A stretch of DNA of 64,000 bases from Chrysoperla carnea (taxonomy: Eukaryota; Arthropoda; Insecta; Neuroptera; Chrysopidae). The notes beneath the pieces were generated by a model. The model was not told where the DNA came from, searched no databases, and saw nothing but the letters and a program-made list of their open reading frames with translations. The position numbers and the translations under genes are program-made. Each line of letters opens with the position of its first letter. The first letter of the stretch is position 1. This document shows, piece after piece, positions 43,523 through 56,149 of this stretch. Location of the stretch: contig NC_058339.1 in assembly GCF_905475395.1 (NCBI RefSeq), positions 93,878,520-93,942,519 of the forward strand, read 5' to 3'.

Positions 43523-44640
43523 ATGTTATGGAAGGTATGTATTACATCATATTATATTTATTAATTAATTAGTATAATAATTAATTGTTTTTTTATAGAA
43601 TAATGTATGTTTGGTAACTGGTGGTGCATCTGGTTTAGGTGCAGCAACTGTTATTAAATTTATTGAGTTAGGTGCTAAAGTGATTGCATGTGATTTACCA
43701 TCATCTATTACAACTAATTCTAAACAAATTCAACAACAACTTATTAATAATAATAATAATAATAAAAATATTAATATTGATCAACAACTTTTATTTGCAC
43801 CAGTTGATGTAAGTTTATAAAAATCATTCTTGTATTTATACAAGTCATCATTACTTATTTACATTTATTTTAATTAGGCAATTTGTATGACATAAATGTA
43901 AAGTAATGTTTGATTTCTTTTTTGATGTTCTCTGTGATGTATGTAATTAATATTTTTAATGTTTGTAGGTAACATCTGTTGATGATGTATCTAATGCATT
44001 AAATAAAGTTAAAGAAGAATTTGGTAAATTAAATATTGTTGTTAATTGTGCTGGTATTGGTGTTGCATATAAAACATATAATTTTAATAAACAACAAGCA
44101 CATTCATTACAAGACTTTACAAGAGTCTTACATGTAAATACAATTGGTACATTTAATGTAATACGTTTAGCATGTGAATTGTTAGGTGCTAATCAACCTG
44201 ATGCTAACAACAATCATGAACGTGGTTGTATTATAAATACATCAAGTGTAGCAGCATATGATGGTCAATGTGGTCAAGTTGCATATGCAGCTAGTAAAGG
44301 TGCTATAAATAGTATGACACTACCATTAGCTAGAGATTTATCAACACAAGGTATACGTGTGAATACAATAGCACCAGGTATATATACATCATATAATAAT
44401 AATAATATAGTTATAATAGTTATTTATTTAATTATATTTTTATTTATAGGTTTATTTAATACACCATTATTATCATCATTACCAGATAAAGTAAAAGCAT
44501 TTTTATCAAAATCAGTACCATTTCCACAACGTTTAGGTGAACCTTCAGAATATGCACAATTAGTTTGTAATATTATTGAGAATCCAATGATTAATGGTGA
44601 AGTTATACGTATTGATGGTGCATTACGTATGCAACCATAA
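43523..44640 (+). CDS. scu: HSD17B10/scully: mitochondrial short-chain dehydrogenase
   Basis: Exons 43523-43534, 43599-43808, 43969-44377 and 44450-44640 give 273 residues (human 261). The enzyme is an NAD-dependent 3-hydroxyacyl-CoA/17beta-hydroxysteroid dehydrogenase of mitochondria and a subunit of mitochondrial RNase P in animals. Landmarks are the nucleotide site TGGASGLG (11-18), NCAGI, the catalytic triad S167, Y180 and K184 ([17 protein letters not shown]), and the family-specific end [30 protein letters not shown]. An Asn-rich insert follows the second strand. Exon 1 is only 12 bases (MLWK). The last intron (44378-44449) is 72 bases, a multiple of three and stop-free; the family sequence [11 protein letters not shown] shows it should be removed. 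Intron 2 contains a family B fragment. Confidence 0.95.
43873..43912. mobile_element. Short family B fragment in scully intron 2
   Basis: TTAGGCAATTTGTATGAC followed by ATAAATGTAAAGTAATG matches the inner part of the TTAA-flanked family (compare 16135-16165). No ends remain. Confidence 0.6.
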
Positions 44641-45120
44641 CTACCATAACTATTAATATGTTATTATTATACTTTGTTATTTGATAATTAATAAATTTTA
44701 TAATTATATAAGTTGTTGTTGTTGTTGTTGTTGTTGTTATTTAAAATTAACCCAATATAGATAATCATAGCAGCTAATATTCATTTATTCTCTATTAACT
44801 AATCTAGATGTATTAACAAATTAAAATATTATTAATAATATCATATAATTAGTAGTACATAATACAAGTACTACTAGCCAACCTAGCATCTTTAACACCT
44901 CACATCCATTAAAAGAACACTTTAATATTTATATATTTTAAATAATTAATTGTTGTCTTCTAAATCCTCTTCAATAGTAGTTTTATATTGTTGATTATTT
45001 TTAATATACAACCTTTTATTTACAACTATTTATTTTAATTATTTAATAATAATGTAATCTAGTCTAGTCTAGTTTAGTTTAGTTAAATATATAAGTCTAT
45101 GATATATAAATAAAATAGAC

Positions 45121-45152
<32 letters not shown>

Positions 45153-45295
45153 GTTGTTATGCAGTTAAATTTTAAAATATTGATCAAATAAATAATTATT
45201 AATTATTAGTTAGTTGTTAAGTAGTTAATTTATAAATGAATAAAAATAATTATAAATATATTATTTTTATAAAATAATATATTTATAATTAATAA

Positions 45296-45308
45296 ATGGC
45301 TGATTCAG
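45296..45308 (+). other. AGBL4: Possible alternative first coding exon of the CCP6-like gene
   Basis: ATG GCT GAT TCA G is followed by a good donor, GTATGTG. It ends in phase 1, the phase needed by the exon at 48754, and would give MADSD-SEDSDGEGG at the N-terminus, which reads like a natural acidic start. The nearer ATG exon at 48621-48678 also ends in phase 1. Which one is used, or both, cannot be decided from sequence. Confidence 0.4.
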
Positions 45309-46165
45309 GTATGTGATTCTATTCATTAAATAATTACTTAATTATTGTCTTTTAATTATGGTTGGTATGGTATGCTCTGTTATATTGTTATTATTATATA
45401 ATAAATATAATTAATTGTTACTTCAACAATAAATATAATAGTAACCAATATAATACGATTTGTACAAAACAACGATACCTTCTTAATTAAAACAACAGTC
45501 ACTAAATATGTTGTTTTAAGTTTATTCAAACAATCAAATACATTTACAAATATAATTTGAATTCAATACAAGAATAGCAACTAAATTTTATTGTTGATCA
45601 ATGCTATCTTCTTTTGTTATTATTTATTAATCTGCACCTCTATTTACAATTCTACAATTCAAAATTAGGTAAGTTTCAATCTCCCAACCTAGCCCAGACA
45701 AGGAACAGTCAATAAAATTAATGTTTTGCTTTCATAATTGACTCTCGTTTGTTTTTTTTGGTTGTTGATCATATTGTATGATTTTAAAAATTTAATTATC
45801 ACATAATTGTGATAATTTTTGATTGGTGATTATAAATCGGACCTGTAAATTCACCAGTATCACATTTCATTAGACCACTCGTGTTATTTTTAGTTAAAAT
45901 ATCATTTAGCTTCTAGAATATTATATTGTAAGTTGAATTTAGAAGCTGGATTGTGACCAATTACCACAAAACTTACTTAGAATTAATTTCTTAGACAAAT
46001 TATTGATTATCTTAGAGTCTTAGACCAACAGTTAATTATATTAAAATACATAATTCATATAAATTTAGATAACTTTAAATTTTATACAAGCAACTAACAG
46101 GACCTGATCTAGCTATTTAGCTGCTCCAAACATAAATAATATTTGCGCCCTTCAAATTCATTCCA

Positions 46166-46793
46166 TATACAGGTACAAAGTGCTTTTTTAAGTTGATATA
46201 TGCATGAAAGTCAATAAATCAATTGAATCAATGAAAATTAAATGAAAACACATATCCTATAACTGCATTGAATTTGATCTAAGTTATCAGGTTCAATTCA
46301 AATTTGATTGTGATTCATAACTAACAAATATTAGACAAACACTATAAACTTCTTTTTATTAATGCGTTAATATTATTTGTTTAAAACATTTGTTTGTAAA
46401 CCTAATAGTTTAGACAGTAACTGATTGTAAAAATTTAGTTTTTTGTGCGCTTGTTCATTCTTTTTTAATAAAAATGGACGGACCACTTTTATATGATTTA
46501 TTAGAATATTTTTTTTTGGAAAGTGCCCAGATTTCGCAGGAACAATTTTACGAAATAACAAGTTTGGTTTTATCCAAAAAAATGTGAATCCGTTTTTGCC
46601 TAAACTGTAAGATTTGCGGAAAAATGTTTCGAACAAAAAATGTTACTTTTAATCAATAACAACTTTGTAATTTAGTTGTGTTGAAGTGATGGAGTAGAGT
46701 TAGCTTGTCGTGACCTAGGTCACGATTAATGTCTACGTAAAATATCGCACTACACAACCATATATCAACTTAAAAAGCACCCCACCCTGTATA
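46166..46793. mobile_element. Miniature inverted-repeat element, about 630 bp
   Basis: The left end TATACAGGTACAAAGTGC leads into TTTTTTAAGTTGATATATG. The right end carries CATATATCAACTTAAAAAG and ACCCTGTATA. No transposase; an 87-codon reverse frame inside is accidental. Ends resemble the ACAGGGTGTCC element at 19.84 kb (both have AAGTTGA-ATATGC next to the end). Confidence 0.7.
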
Positions 46794-48620
46794 CGAGATA
46801 AATGTATTATATTTACAGTTTGGTTTAAATACATAAATAGATTGCAAAGGTGTTTTATTTAATTATAAATCATAATGAACTCTTCCATACAATCTTAGTT
46901 TTCGAAATAGTCGTGGAGTTTCGATTATCTAGATGAATGTAAATCATATTTTAAAGATTTTGGCCGCTTCAAATTTGGCGACTTGTCTCCCTTGGATCAG
47001 ATCATGATAACTAACAGCTAAATGATAGTAATTATTATTCTGTCACTGTCACTGTCACTGTTACTGTTATAACACACAACAACAACAACAAAAAGTTATA
47101 TTATGCTACACTATACTATAGTAGTGTATGTCAATCAAACATAAATAAATATATAATACCTACATGTTATTTATTTATCACATAACATCACACACATCAC
47201 ATGTGTTATATATAACATACATAACATAATACTTATAGAATGAATATGATCTTTAGTTTTATACATCAATAACTTACTTTATTTATTTATTATAAACATT
47301 CAAATAATAATGTATTAATACCTTATTATTCAAAGATTCTTATTTAATTTTATTAATACAACAGAATATAGAAAACAATCACTTGATCAAGTCAGAAAGT
47401 GTATCTAATGCTAATCTAATCTTTAAATCTACAAGTTTGTAATTATAACAGTTACCAATATATTTTTTTCGAAAAATATAAATAAACTTATTTATCGTTA
47501 AAAAAAAGTTAAAGGCAAAATATTTTGTTAAAAAATAGCTAAATTATTTCCCTCAAACTTTTTTCTATTACTTTATTATTTTTCGAATTATTTAACAACA
47601 AATACATTTTTTTTTTATTACCAACGAAATTTTGGAATTTAAATTGGAATAATTTTAAAATTCTGTATCCGATACTGTTAGAACTTTTTGAGCATGTTGC
47701 CAGTACTTATATACAAAATATACAGTCAAATGAAAAATGACAAGCATTAATTTTAATTCTTGTGATAAATTCATCAGTTTCTGTGCTGAATAAAACATAA
47801 AAAGAAAGGTTCGATATACTTTGTTTTTGTTATTCTGTTACTCTGTTCATTTTTATGCAAATGATTTGAAACTTTATTAATTTTCATGGTTTTTATAGTA
47901 TTTCAAAAAATGTACAATTTAAAAAAAAAAAAAAACTCGAATTTCTAAGTAATTTAACATTAAATACTCGGAATATCAATCGTCTCTGTTGCAACGACAC
48001 TTTATAAGGTTCATTATATGAATTTCCGTTGTCATTTTCTGCATAAACTTTTGCACATTCAAGAAAGGTTGGCTACCATTCCTTGGACAATATCGCACAA
48101 ATTTTTGTTATAAACTTGTTTAAGTAAACTTTAAAGAATGTAGTTGAACAGTTTTTATAAAGATTCATTAAGTTTTCTTAGATTTCAAGATATAAATCTA
48201 ACAGCTCTCTATTATTTATATTACTTATTATAAATAAACAATAACTTTATATCAGATTTATAAAATAAAATAAAATAAAATAACTATAAATAAATAACAC
48301 CAACTAACTAAAACCAATTCAATTCAATTCAATCATTTATATTTATATTTATATATATTTTATTTTATTTACACCTATCAAATATAAATGTGTTCATGTC
48401 ATGTTTATAACACATATAATCAACTATTTATTTATTTATTTATTTATTTTTATAAATAAATAAATAAATAAATAGTTAACATATATGTTGTGTTTGAATT
48501 GTTAATATATTATCAATCAACACAAAGTTAAACTAAGTTGTTTGTTATTAACTAACAAACAAAATAATATTAAATATTAAATACTTATTTATTTTAATTA
48601 ATTAATTAATTAAATAAATA

Positions 48621-50823
48621 ATGGCATATTTAATGCCATGTGATCCATTACAAATGCGTAGCATGTATCAAAGAGAAGGTTTATTAATATTAATATATAA
48701 TAAATAATAAATAAATATAATTAATTTAATAGTTAATTAATTTATTTTTATAGATAGTGAAGATAGTGATGGTGAAGGTGGTCTAGGTAATGTAAATCGT
48801 GTATTAATACGACCACCAGAACATACTGGTAAAGCTAAAAAAGGACATTTATGTTTTGATGCATCCTTTGAATGTGGCAACTTAGGACGTGTTGATTTAA
48901 TATCTGAATATGAATATGATTTATTTATTAGACCTGATACATGTTCACCACGTTATCGAATATGGTTTAATTTTACTGTTGATAATTATAAACAAGAACA
49001 AGTAAGTAATACATAACATTTATATTTATATTTATTAATTAATTATTTTAATTTTTATTTTATTTTATTTTTTTAGCGTGTTATATTTAATATTGTAAAT
49101 TTTAGTAAAAATAAATTATTATTTCGTAATGGTATCTTATTACCATTAGTTAAATCAACATCACATCCATATTGGCAACGCATACCATCTAAATATGTTT
49201 ATTATCATAAATCTCAACAACATTTCAATCAATATATATTATCGATTGCATTCGCATTTGATAAAGAAGAAGAACAAATCTATCAATTCTCAATATCACA
49301 ACCATATTCATATTCACGTTTACAATTATATTTATCATCATTATTTATTAAAAAACAATCATCATCATCTACTATTAACATTACTAAAGAATTATTAACA
49401 ACATCTATACAAAATAGAAATGTTGATTTAATAACAATTAATAATAATAATATTCATAATAATGTTAATAATACTAAACAACATGTTATTGTTATTTTAT
49501 CTAGAATACATGGTTAGTAATCAATGCAAGTCCAATATCATCAATCAATCAAGTTTTATATAACAACTACATGTTTTATGATTCTATTTGTATATTATTT
49601 AAAATTAGAAACATTCTAGAGCAAGAAAATTATCTGAAAAGGGAATAAATAATGTAGCGACTGATATATCGTTAACTTTTAGTGTATCGCAATTTTTTGC
49701 AATATTATGTTGTTTTGAATGAATTTTGATCCTAAACAATACTAGTACACTTTGTCAGAGAGAAGTGCAACTACATCCCACTAAAGTCGTTCGAATGAAG
49801 TTTGAAATATTTCAAAAAATTACAAAGTTAAAAAAAATGATGAATTTTGAACAGCGATTGGCTATTGAGTCCCAAGTGAGGGTTTTAGTATCGTATTGTA
49901 ACAAATGTAGTCTACTTTAAAAACATTTTTAAAAGGTGCTTCGTAAACTAGCCCTTTAGGGTTATTATCACCAAAATCTGAAAAAATAATGAAATATAAT
50001 GTAGTTTTTCGATTTTTGACAAAGTTGCGTTCACTACTCGAGATCAAAAACTTGTGTTATTCATTAGAATAAGGTGATAAATTAGTGAGAACTATCAGAT
50101 TTGATGCAGACTGTAAGGTATAAAGTTATTGTAATATATTGGCTCTCTCTAGAATGTTTCTAATTTTAAATAATATATAAAAATCGTAGTTGTTAGTTAT
50201 ATAAGACTGACTGACTGGTTAATAATGATATTTATTAATTAATTGATTTTTGTATAGGTAGTGAATCACCCACATCATTTATATGTCAAGGTATTTTAGA
50301 ATATTTAACATCAACACAAGATATTTATATATTAAATTATATACGTAAATCAAATATTATATTTAAAATAATACCAATGTTAAATCCAGATGGTGTTTAT
50401 TTAGGTAATTATAAAACAAATTCAATTGGTATGAATTTAAATAATAATTATGATAAAGCATCAATATTTATACATCCAACAATATATGAATTAATAAAAT
50501 TATTAAAATCAATAGATACATCAAATCAATATCATTTAGATTTTATAATTGATTTACATGCACATTTTAATTTAATGGGTACCTTTATTTATGGTTCAAC
50601 ATATGATGATATCTATCGTTATGAACGTCATATTATATTACCTAAATTATTATTCAATATCTTAAATAAATATGATCATGGTTCTTATAATTTATTAAAT
50701 ACCATGTACAATAGTACTGATCATAATAAACATGGTACTGCAAGACGTTATCTAACTACAATCTTATCTGATTCATGTAATATTTATACATTACATGTAT
50801 CAATGGGTGGTTATTATAAAAAT

Positions 50824-50867
<44 letters not shown>

Positions 50868-52898
50868 ACCTTATACTAAAGAATCATGTAAGTATTACTA
50901 CTTAATATAATTATAATTATAAATAAATAAATATAATTATTTTTATTTCTAAATAGATATGAGATTAGGACGTAATTTAATTCGTACATTTATTGAATAT
51001 TATAAAATGATTGGTGTTATTATTATTGATGATTTATGTTATGAATTAACAACAACAACAACAAATCAACATCAATCACGTTCACGTTCAACATATAATA
51101 AAACAAAACATCATAATAATAATAAATTAAAATTATCACCCCCTTATGATATTGATAAATTACGTTCACGTTCATTATCACAACGTGAACGTAAAAGTGC
51201 TATTAATCATATTACTAATATTATTAATTATTATAATAATAATGATACAACAACAATACAACAACAACAACAACAATATAGTAAGTTTTTTATTTTATTA
51301 ACTATCATGTTCTAGAATGTGTTTTTGCAACTTCTTTTTTGATGAAATAACAAATACACCATTAACTTACAATTTTGAAATATTGTTTTTGTTAAGAAGT
51401 CATTATTAGAAAGAAACATGTTCAAAAGTTACAACAGTGACTCTCAAAACAAGTTGAAAATGATTTTATTTTTATGTAATGCAACAACGCTTCAACAACC
51501 TTTAATAACAATTAAAAATAATAAATCAAGTTTAGCAAACAAACTGAACTGTTTACTATGCGTCTGTACGTGAAGACTTCAGCTCCACTCTTGACTCCAA
51601 TGCAATCAATACATTTGAATACAAGTAATGCATCATTACAATAACAAATGAGCATGGACGGGCATTAATACGGTCACTTAGGTTCGTTCGTAATATAATA
51701 CAAATACTTAATATGAATGGCCTAAATATCAGTCAGCCAGTTCATTAAATGTTGTATTGTATCAAACATTGAAATATTTAATGAACTAATTGTAACCATT
51801 CCATTCATATGTGAAACACAAATAGATAATCCAAATATGAAATCAATTTTAATGATAAATATTAATAAAGTGTTTATATTATTATTTATTATATGATTGA
51901 TCGTGTCATGTACCATTGATTTGTCATTCTTACTAACTTATATAACCTCCATGATCTAAACTATCTAGATCAGGGTTGCCCAACCTTTTTTTGTCCGTGG
52001 GCCGGATTCATCATGACATACGATTTCGCGGGCCGGATTCTTTATAATTGCATATCTTAGTAACACCTTTGAAAAAAATTCAACATTTTCAATGAATTCA
52101 CGAATATGTATCCACTTTACGTTTTTTCGTCGACATTATTTGGGGTAAAAATATTCAATATTATAAAACTTTCACAAAATTAAATTTATATTTTTTAATA
52201 ACTTATTTATCAAAAATTAACTTAAAGTTTTCACAAAAGTTAATGTAAACATATGTGAGCATCTCCTATGAAATAATTACCACAAGTAACTCCATGATTA
52301 TAACTAACTTCACTCTGTAGTCACCTCGACTATCGGCCACTCGCGGCAGCACTAGTCGACATCGGCATGACACACCGTGTCATGCCGATGTCATGTACAA
52401 ATACAAATTATTCAATCAAAATACATATAACAATATCAGAAATATTGTAGTTAATAAAATTCACAGAAAATACTTTAATAAATTTAAAAAATAGGCGGTA
52501 TTTGGTCGATAATTTACGAATATCCGACTAGGAGCTCGCGGGCCGGATTGAGCTTCTTCGCGGGCCGGATCCGGCCCGCGGGCCGTAGGCTGGGCACCGC
52601 TGATCTAGATGGTATGTATTTAAAATAATTATAAACCATTTAATAAATTATTTGTTTTAAAACATTTAAGTAATAATTTATAACAAACATTTTAAAATAT
52701 ACTTTTTCCATGCATTTTCTCATAAAAAATACAACATAATAATATGATAAAAATAAAATAGAAATGTAATTATAAGAGTATAAATTTATTAATAATAATA
52801 ATTATTTATTTATTTAATTTATAGAATATGGATCATTATCAATAAATAATAAATTAAAAACAAGACTTAAATCATCAACAACAACAACAACAATTATA

Positions 52899-52930
<32 letters not shown>

Positions 52931-53093
52931 TGATGATAGTTATAATAATGTTGTACCAAGTTTATCAATAATTGATTTTAATCAATTAACTAGATGTGGT
53001 ATTGATCAAGCAATACAAGCAGCATCATCAAACATTGCAACTAATACAAATAACACAACTAAATCTAAATATTATTATTCTAAAAAACGTTAA
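48621..53093 (+). CDS. AGBL4: CCP6/AGBL4-like cytosolic carboxypeptidase lacking key catalytic residues
   Basis: Exons 48621-48678, 48754-49001, 49077-49512, 50258-50887, 50957-51280 and 52825-53093 give 654 residues (human CCP6 503). CCPs are M14 zinc carboxypeptidases that shorten polyglutamate chains on tubulin. The N-terminal CCP domain is well kept: GHLCFDASFECGNLGRVD, EYDLFIRPDTCSPRY, VIFNIVNFSKNK. In the peptidase domain the zinc ligands remain (H247-x2-E250 in RIHGSES; H348 in IDLHAH), as does MLNPDGVYLGNY. The usual DLNR is NLNN (N310 for the substrate-binding Arg), and the catalytic Glu of the YTLEVS motif is His427 (YTLHVS). The protein may be inactive or altered. The C-terminal 200 residues are Asn/Gln/Thr/Ser-rich. 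The last intron holds an intact hAT-type element. Confidence 0.9.
51971..52602. mobile_element. Non-autonomous hAT element, 632 bp, with perfect 8-bp target duplication
   Basis: Ends CAGGGTTGCCCAACC and GGCTGGGCACCGCTG are inverted copies of hAT type, and ATCTAGAT lies directly on both sides (51963-51970 and 52603-52610). Subterminal GCGGGCCGGATT repeats occur near both ends, as is common in hAT elements, and make it far richer in GC than the surroundings. An inner palindrome, ACATCGGCATGAC / GTCATGCCGATGT, lies at about 52358-52392. No transposase frame. It lies in the last intron of the CCP6-like gene. Confidence 0.9.
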
Positions 53094-53314
53094 TTATTAT
53101 TATTATTTATTAAAACTTAACTCTTATTATTATTTATCTGTTTGTTTACTACCTGTTGTGTTGTATGTGTTTGTATTCAAAGAAATAAAATCAAAACATA
53201 ATCTGATTCAACTCCTTCTTAATACATTTTTATGAAAGCTCTTGTAAAAAGTTTGTTTTTGAGTGTACTTAAACAAACATTACATTCTTTTTATACCTTA
53301 CATAATTATATGTA

Positions 53315-53580
53315 ATATGCAAGGTATATTAAGTTTAGTCTCAAGTTTGTAACGCTTAAAATTATTAACGCTATGAACAAAATTTTGGTATAGGTGTTCA
53401 TAAAATCACTTAATTAGTTCATTTCCGATTGTCTGTCCGCCAACACAACAACTTAAAAACGAAAAAAGATATCAAACTGAAATTTTTACAGCGTATTCAG
53501 GACGTAAAAACGTACTTGGGTCCGTCAGATCTATCTTGTAAACCGCTAGAGATAGAACAAAAGTTTAAATTTTTAAGTTT
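53315..53580 (-). repeat. Dispersed repeat family F, reverse copy
   Basis: Reads AAGGTATATTAAGTTTAG, TTTTGGTATAGGTGTTCATA, CACTTAATTAGTTCATTTCC, AGATATCAAACTGAAATTTT and CAGGACGTAAAAACG: the reverse complement of phrases in the 54.7 and 61.3 kb copies. Lies between the 3' ends of the CCP6-like gene and PFDN6. Confidence 0.7.
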
Positions 53581-53844
53581 AGTTTTTGTTTAAAAAACGC
53601 TAATTTAATGGAGAACTTTAGCATCTATCATCCACTTAAATTAAATAGATAGATACTTACTATAACGTTAAAACATTTAAATTGATAGATAGGTAGATAG
53701 GTATTGATATTAATTAATATTAAAAATAATCAATCATTAATGAATTAAATTTTATTATAGAATATTTTATAAAGTACTTACAATTTTAATTTGATAAGTT
53801 ATTTGATTCATTATTCATAAGCGTTAGTTAGTTCTTGTTATTTA

Positions 53845-54306
53845 TTATGCTTTTAATGCAGCTTTTAATTGTGCTTGTTGAAATTGTTGTTGTAACTTTT
53901 GTAAAGTTTCACGATGTTGATCTTGTTTCTTATCTAATGATTCGATGATATCTTCTGTACGTTTTAACTCTTTTGAAATGTATTCCATTCGTTTTGTAAC
54001 ATTCTGTTTAGATTCAATTAAATCCATTTTAACTAATACAGGACCAATTAATTTATAAACTTCTGAATCACTTTTTAATAATTCTAATTCATTCTTAACA
54101 GCTTTATTTTCATTTAATTGTCCATCTAATTGTTGACGTAAATTTAATGTTTTATGATATTCTATAAAAAGTAATTCATTCAATATTTAAGGTTATAACA
54201 GTAACATTAACTTTATTCTAAAATAATAATAATGTATGTTACCTTTTTGTATTGTTTTAAAATTATCTAATTCATTTTGTAATTTCTTTTGAATTTCTTC
54301 AACCAT
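53845..54306 (-). CDS. PFDN6: Prefoldin subunit 6
   Basis: Exons 54306-54243 and 54161-53845 join to 126 residues. Prefoldin is a cytosolic six-subunit chaperone that passes unfolded actin and tubulin to the chaperonin CCT; subunit 6 is a beta-type subunit. The sequence has two long coiled-coil helices around a short beta hairpin. The family stretch ENKAVKNELELLKSDSEVYKLIGPVLVKMD (in parts: NKAVKNELELL, DSEVYKLIGPVLVK) is clear, and the C-terminal helix is Gln-rich (KLQQQFQQAQLKAALKA). Length agrees with the family (about 129). The start ATG opens MVEEIQKKLQNELDNFK, as in other animals. An 81-base intron separates the exons. Confidence 0.95.
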
Positions 54307-54739
54307 TTTAATTAATTATTATTATATTGTAAACAAATTAATTTAATATCAATCACGTTTCTTTTAATTTAATATTATTTTGTATATATTTTAATTAAAA
54401 CAAAATGGTCTCCTCTATCAATCTAAGTCTAACTCACTAACTTCACTTGTTCTTGTAATAAGTGTTACCAACCTGATATTCATATTTTACCCTAACAACT
54501 CTAACTAAATAATAATATTACCCTAAATAAAATCTAAAATTAATAAATACCCAACATTTATTTATTTATTAATTTTAGAATTTAAAACATTAATATTAAT
54601 ATTAAAATTATAAGTACTTGAAAAAAATAAAAAGGTCAATTTTTATGATACCTTCGTATTTATAGCAGGAATCAAGTTGAAACATACAATTTTATTTCAA
54701 TTCAAAATCACATTGAAAATATGAATTCAAAAAAAATAA

Positions 54740-55215
54740 TTAACAGAATTAACTGTTGAAATACCACATAGAGGCAATGTTAATTATACTGTCAGTTTAC
54801 ACATACATAAGTGATATTCCCATATAATACATATTAAACAATTTGCGAATTATTTGGGGAAACTGATATTTACAAAAACATGTTTCAAACAAAAGTTGAA
54901 ACTTAAGTATATGGACCTAACTAACAACTTATAAAACAAACCCACATACTCAAATCCAAATGGGCTATGTTGCTTATTTACGAACTTGATCTCACTTTTT
55001 ACGTCTTAAGTACGCTATAAAAGTTTTAGCTTGATATCTCTTTTCATTTTTTAGTTATCGTGTTAACAAACGGGCAGACAGACAACCGAAAGTGGACTAA
55101 TTAGATGATTTTATCAAAATTTTATTGGTACCATCAATATTTGTTAGCACTACAGTTACAAACTTAACACTAAACTTAGTATACCTCGATATATAGATAT
55201 TGCATATGTACAAGT
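54740..55215 (+). repeat. Dispersed repeat family F, longer copy
   Basis: Shares with the 61.28-61.77 kb copy, in the same order: TAACTGTTGAAATACCA, CACATACATAAGTGATATTC, TTGCTTATTTACGAAC, CTCACTTTTTACGTC, AGACAACCGAAAGTGGAC, TTAGATGATTTTATC, and TTAGTATACCTCGATATA. No frame. Class unknown. Confidence 0.7.
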
Positions 55216-56149
55216 TATAATAAAATTTAAGATATGTTGTATTTCTTAAAATTTGTCTGGCTAAAAATTTTTGTTAATAAATTTGCCAGACTTAATTTTG
55301 AATGCACTAAAGTCTGTCATAGTAAAAAACATTTTTAAAATAACTTTGTATGATATTTATTGCACGTAAACGATTCTTTTTCAATTAATTTAGTCAAATA
55401 ACAATTAAAATATTTAAAAAAGACAGACAGACAAGCAGACTTTCAGATTGTAAATAATTTAAATAAACAATTATTTTGTACGTCACTAATTACAATAAGT
55501 TTGTTATGTATCCTGCTGTAATTAATGTTTGTTGTATCTAAATGAACAAATTGATTAAACAAACTTTGAAAACAATAATAATTAATAATTTCAAATACTT
55601 ACCACATTCAAATTTATAAATAATCAATTCTTATGTTTTATATTTTACTTATTGTCTGTGTAATGACCATGATGTTAACTCTAAGTCTAATTACAAAAAA
55701 ATAAAGGTTTGAAAAAAGATATTCTTTTCGAAATATTGTTAAATTTAAATTTTTAATTAACTTCTTTATTATTAGCTTTATTCTGGCAACATAATATTGA
55801 TAAAAATATCGAGATTTATAGATCAAACACAGTGTATTTTTAAAATTAAAACCTACCAAATGAGACGAGAACAAATTGATCACTAACTATTATGGCAATT
55901 TTGGTTTTCTAAAAATTAATCGACCCCGAAAACCCAACAAAATTATTATGTTCTATAATTGTACATACTCGCGCGCCCTTGTGTCTGTAGTCTGTACTAA
56001 TATGAACTTTAAAAAAAAATATTAACCAGTTTGAATAAATAATTATTAAATAAATTAAATGATTTACTCCAAAACCATTCATGATGCATCTATTTTTTTT
56101 TTTTTTTTTTTAAATAATTATTATTAATTATTTAATAAGGATAAGATAA

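Larger units (their letters stand above)
44641..48620. other. Spacer between scully and the CCP6-like gene
   Basis: Apart from a possible 13-base first exon at 45296 and an element at 46166-46793, I see AT-rich sequence, TTG and TTA triplet runs near 44711 and 45121, a CACTGT repeat near 47042 and a TAAA/TTTA palindrome near 48427-48475. No further gene was found. Confidence 0.5.

Noticed and set aside
44378-44449. Hydrophobic insert in scully as a real membrane segment
   Set aside because: It has GT..AG borders and interrupts a family sequence that is continuous in other animals.
46373-46636. 87-codon reverse frame
   Set aside because: Lies wholly inside the inverted-repeat element at 46.17-46.79 kb.
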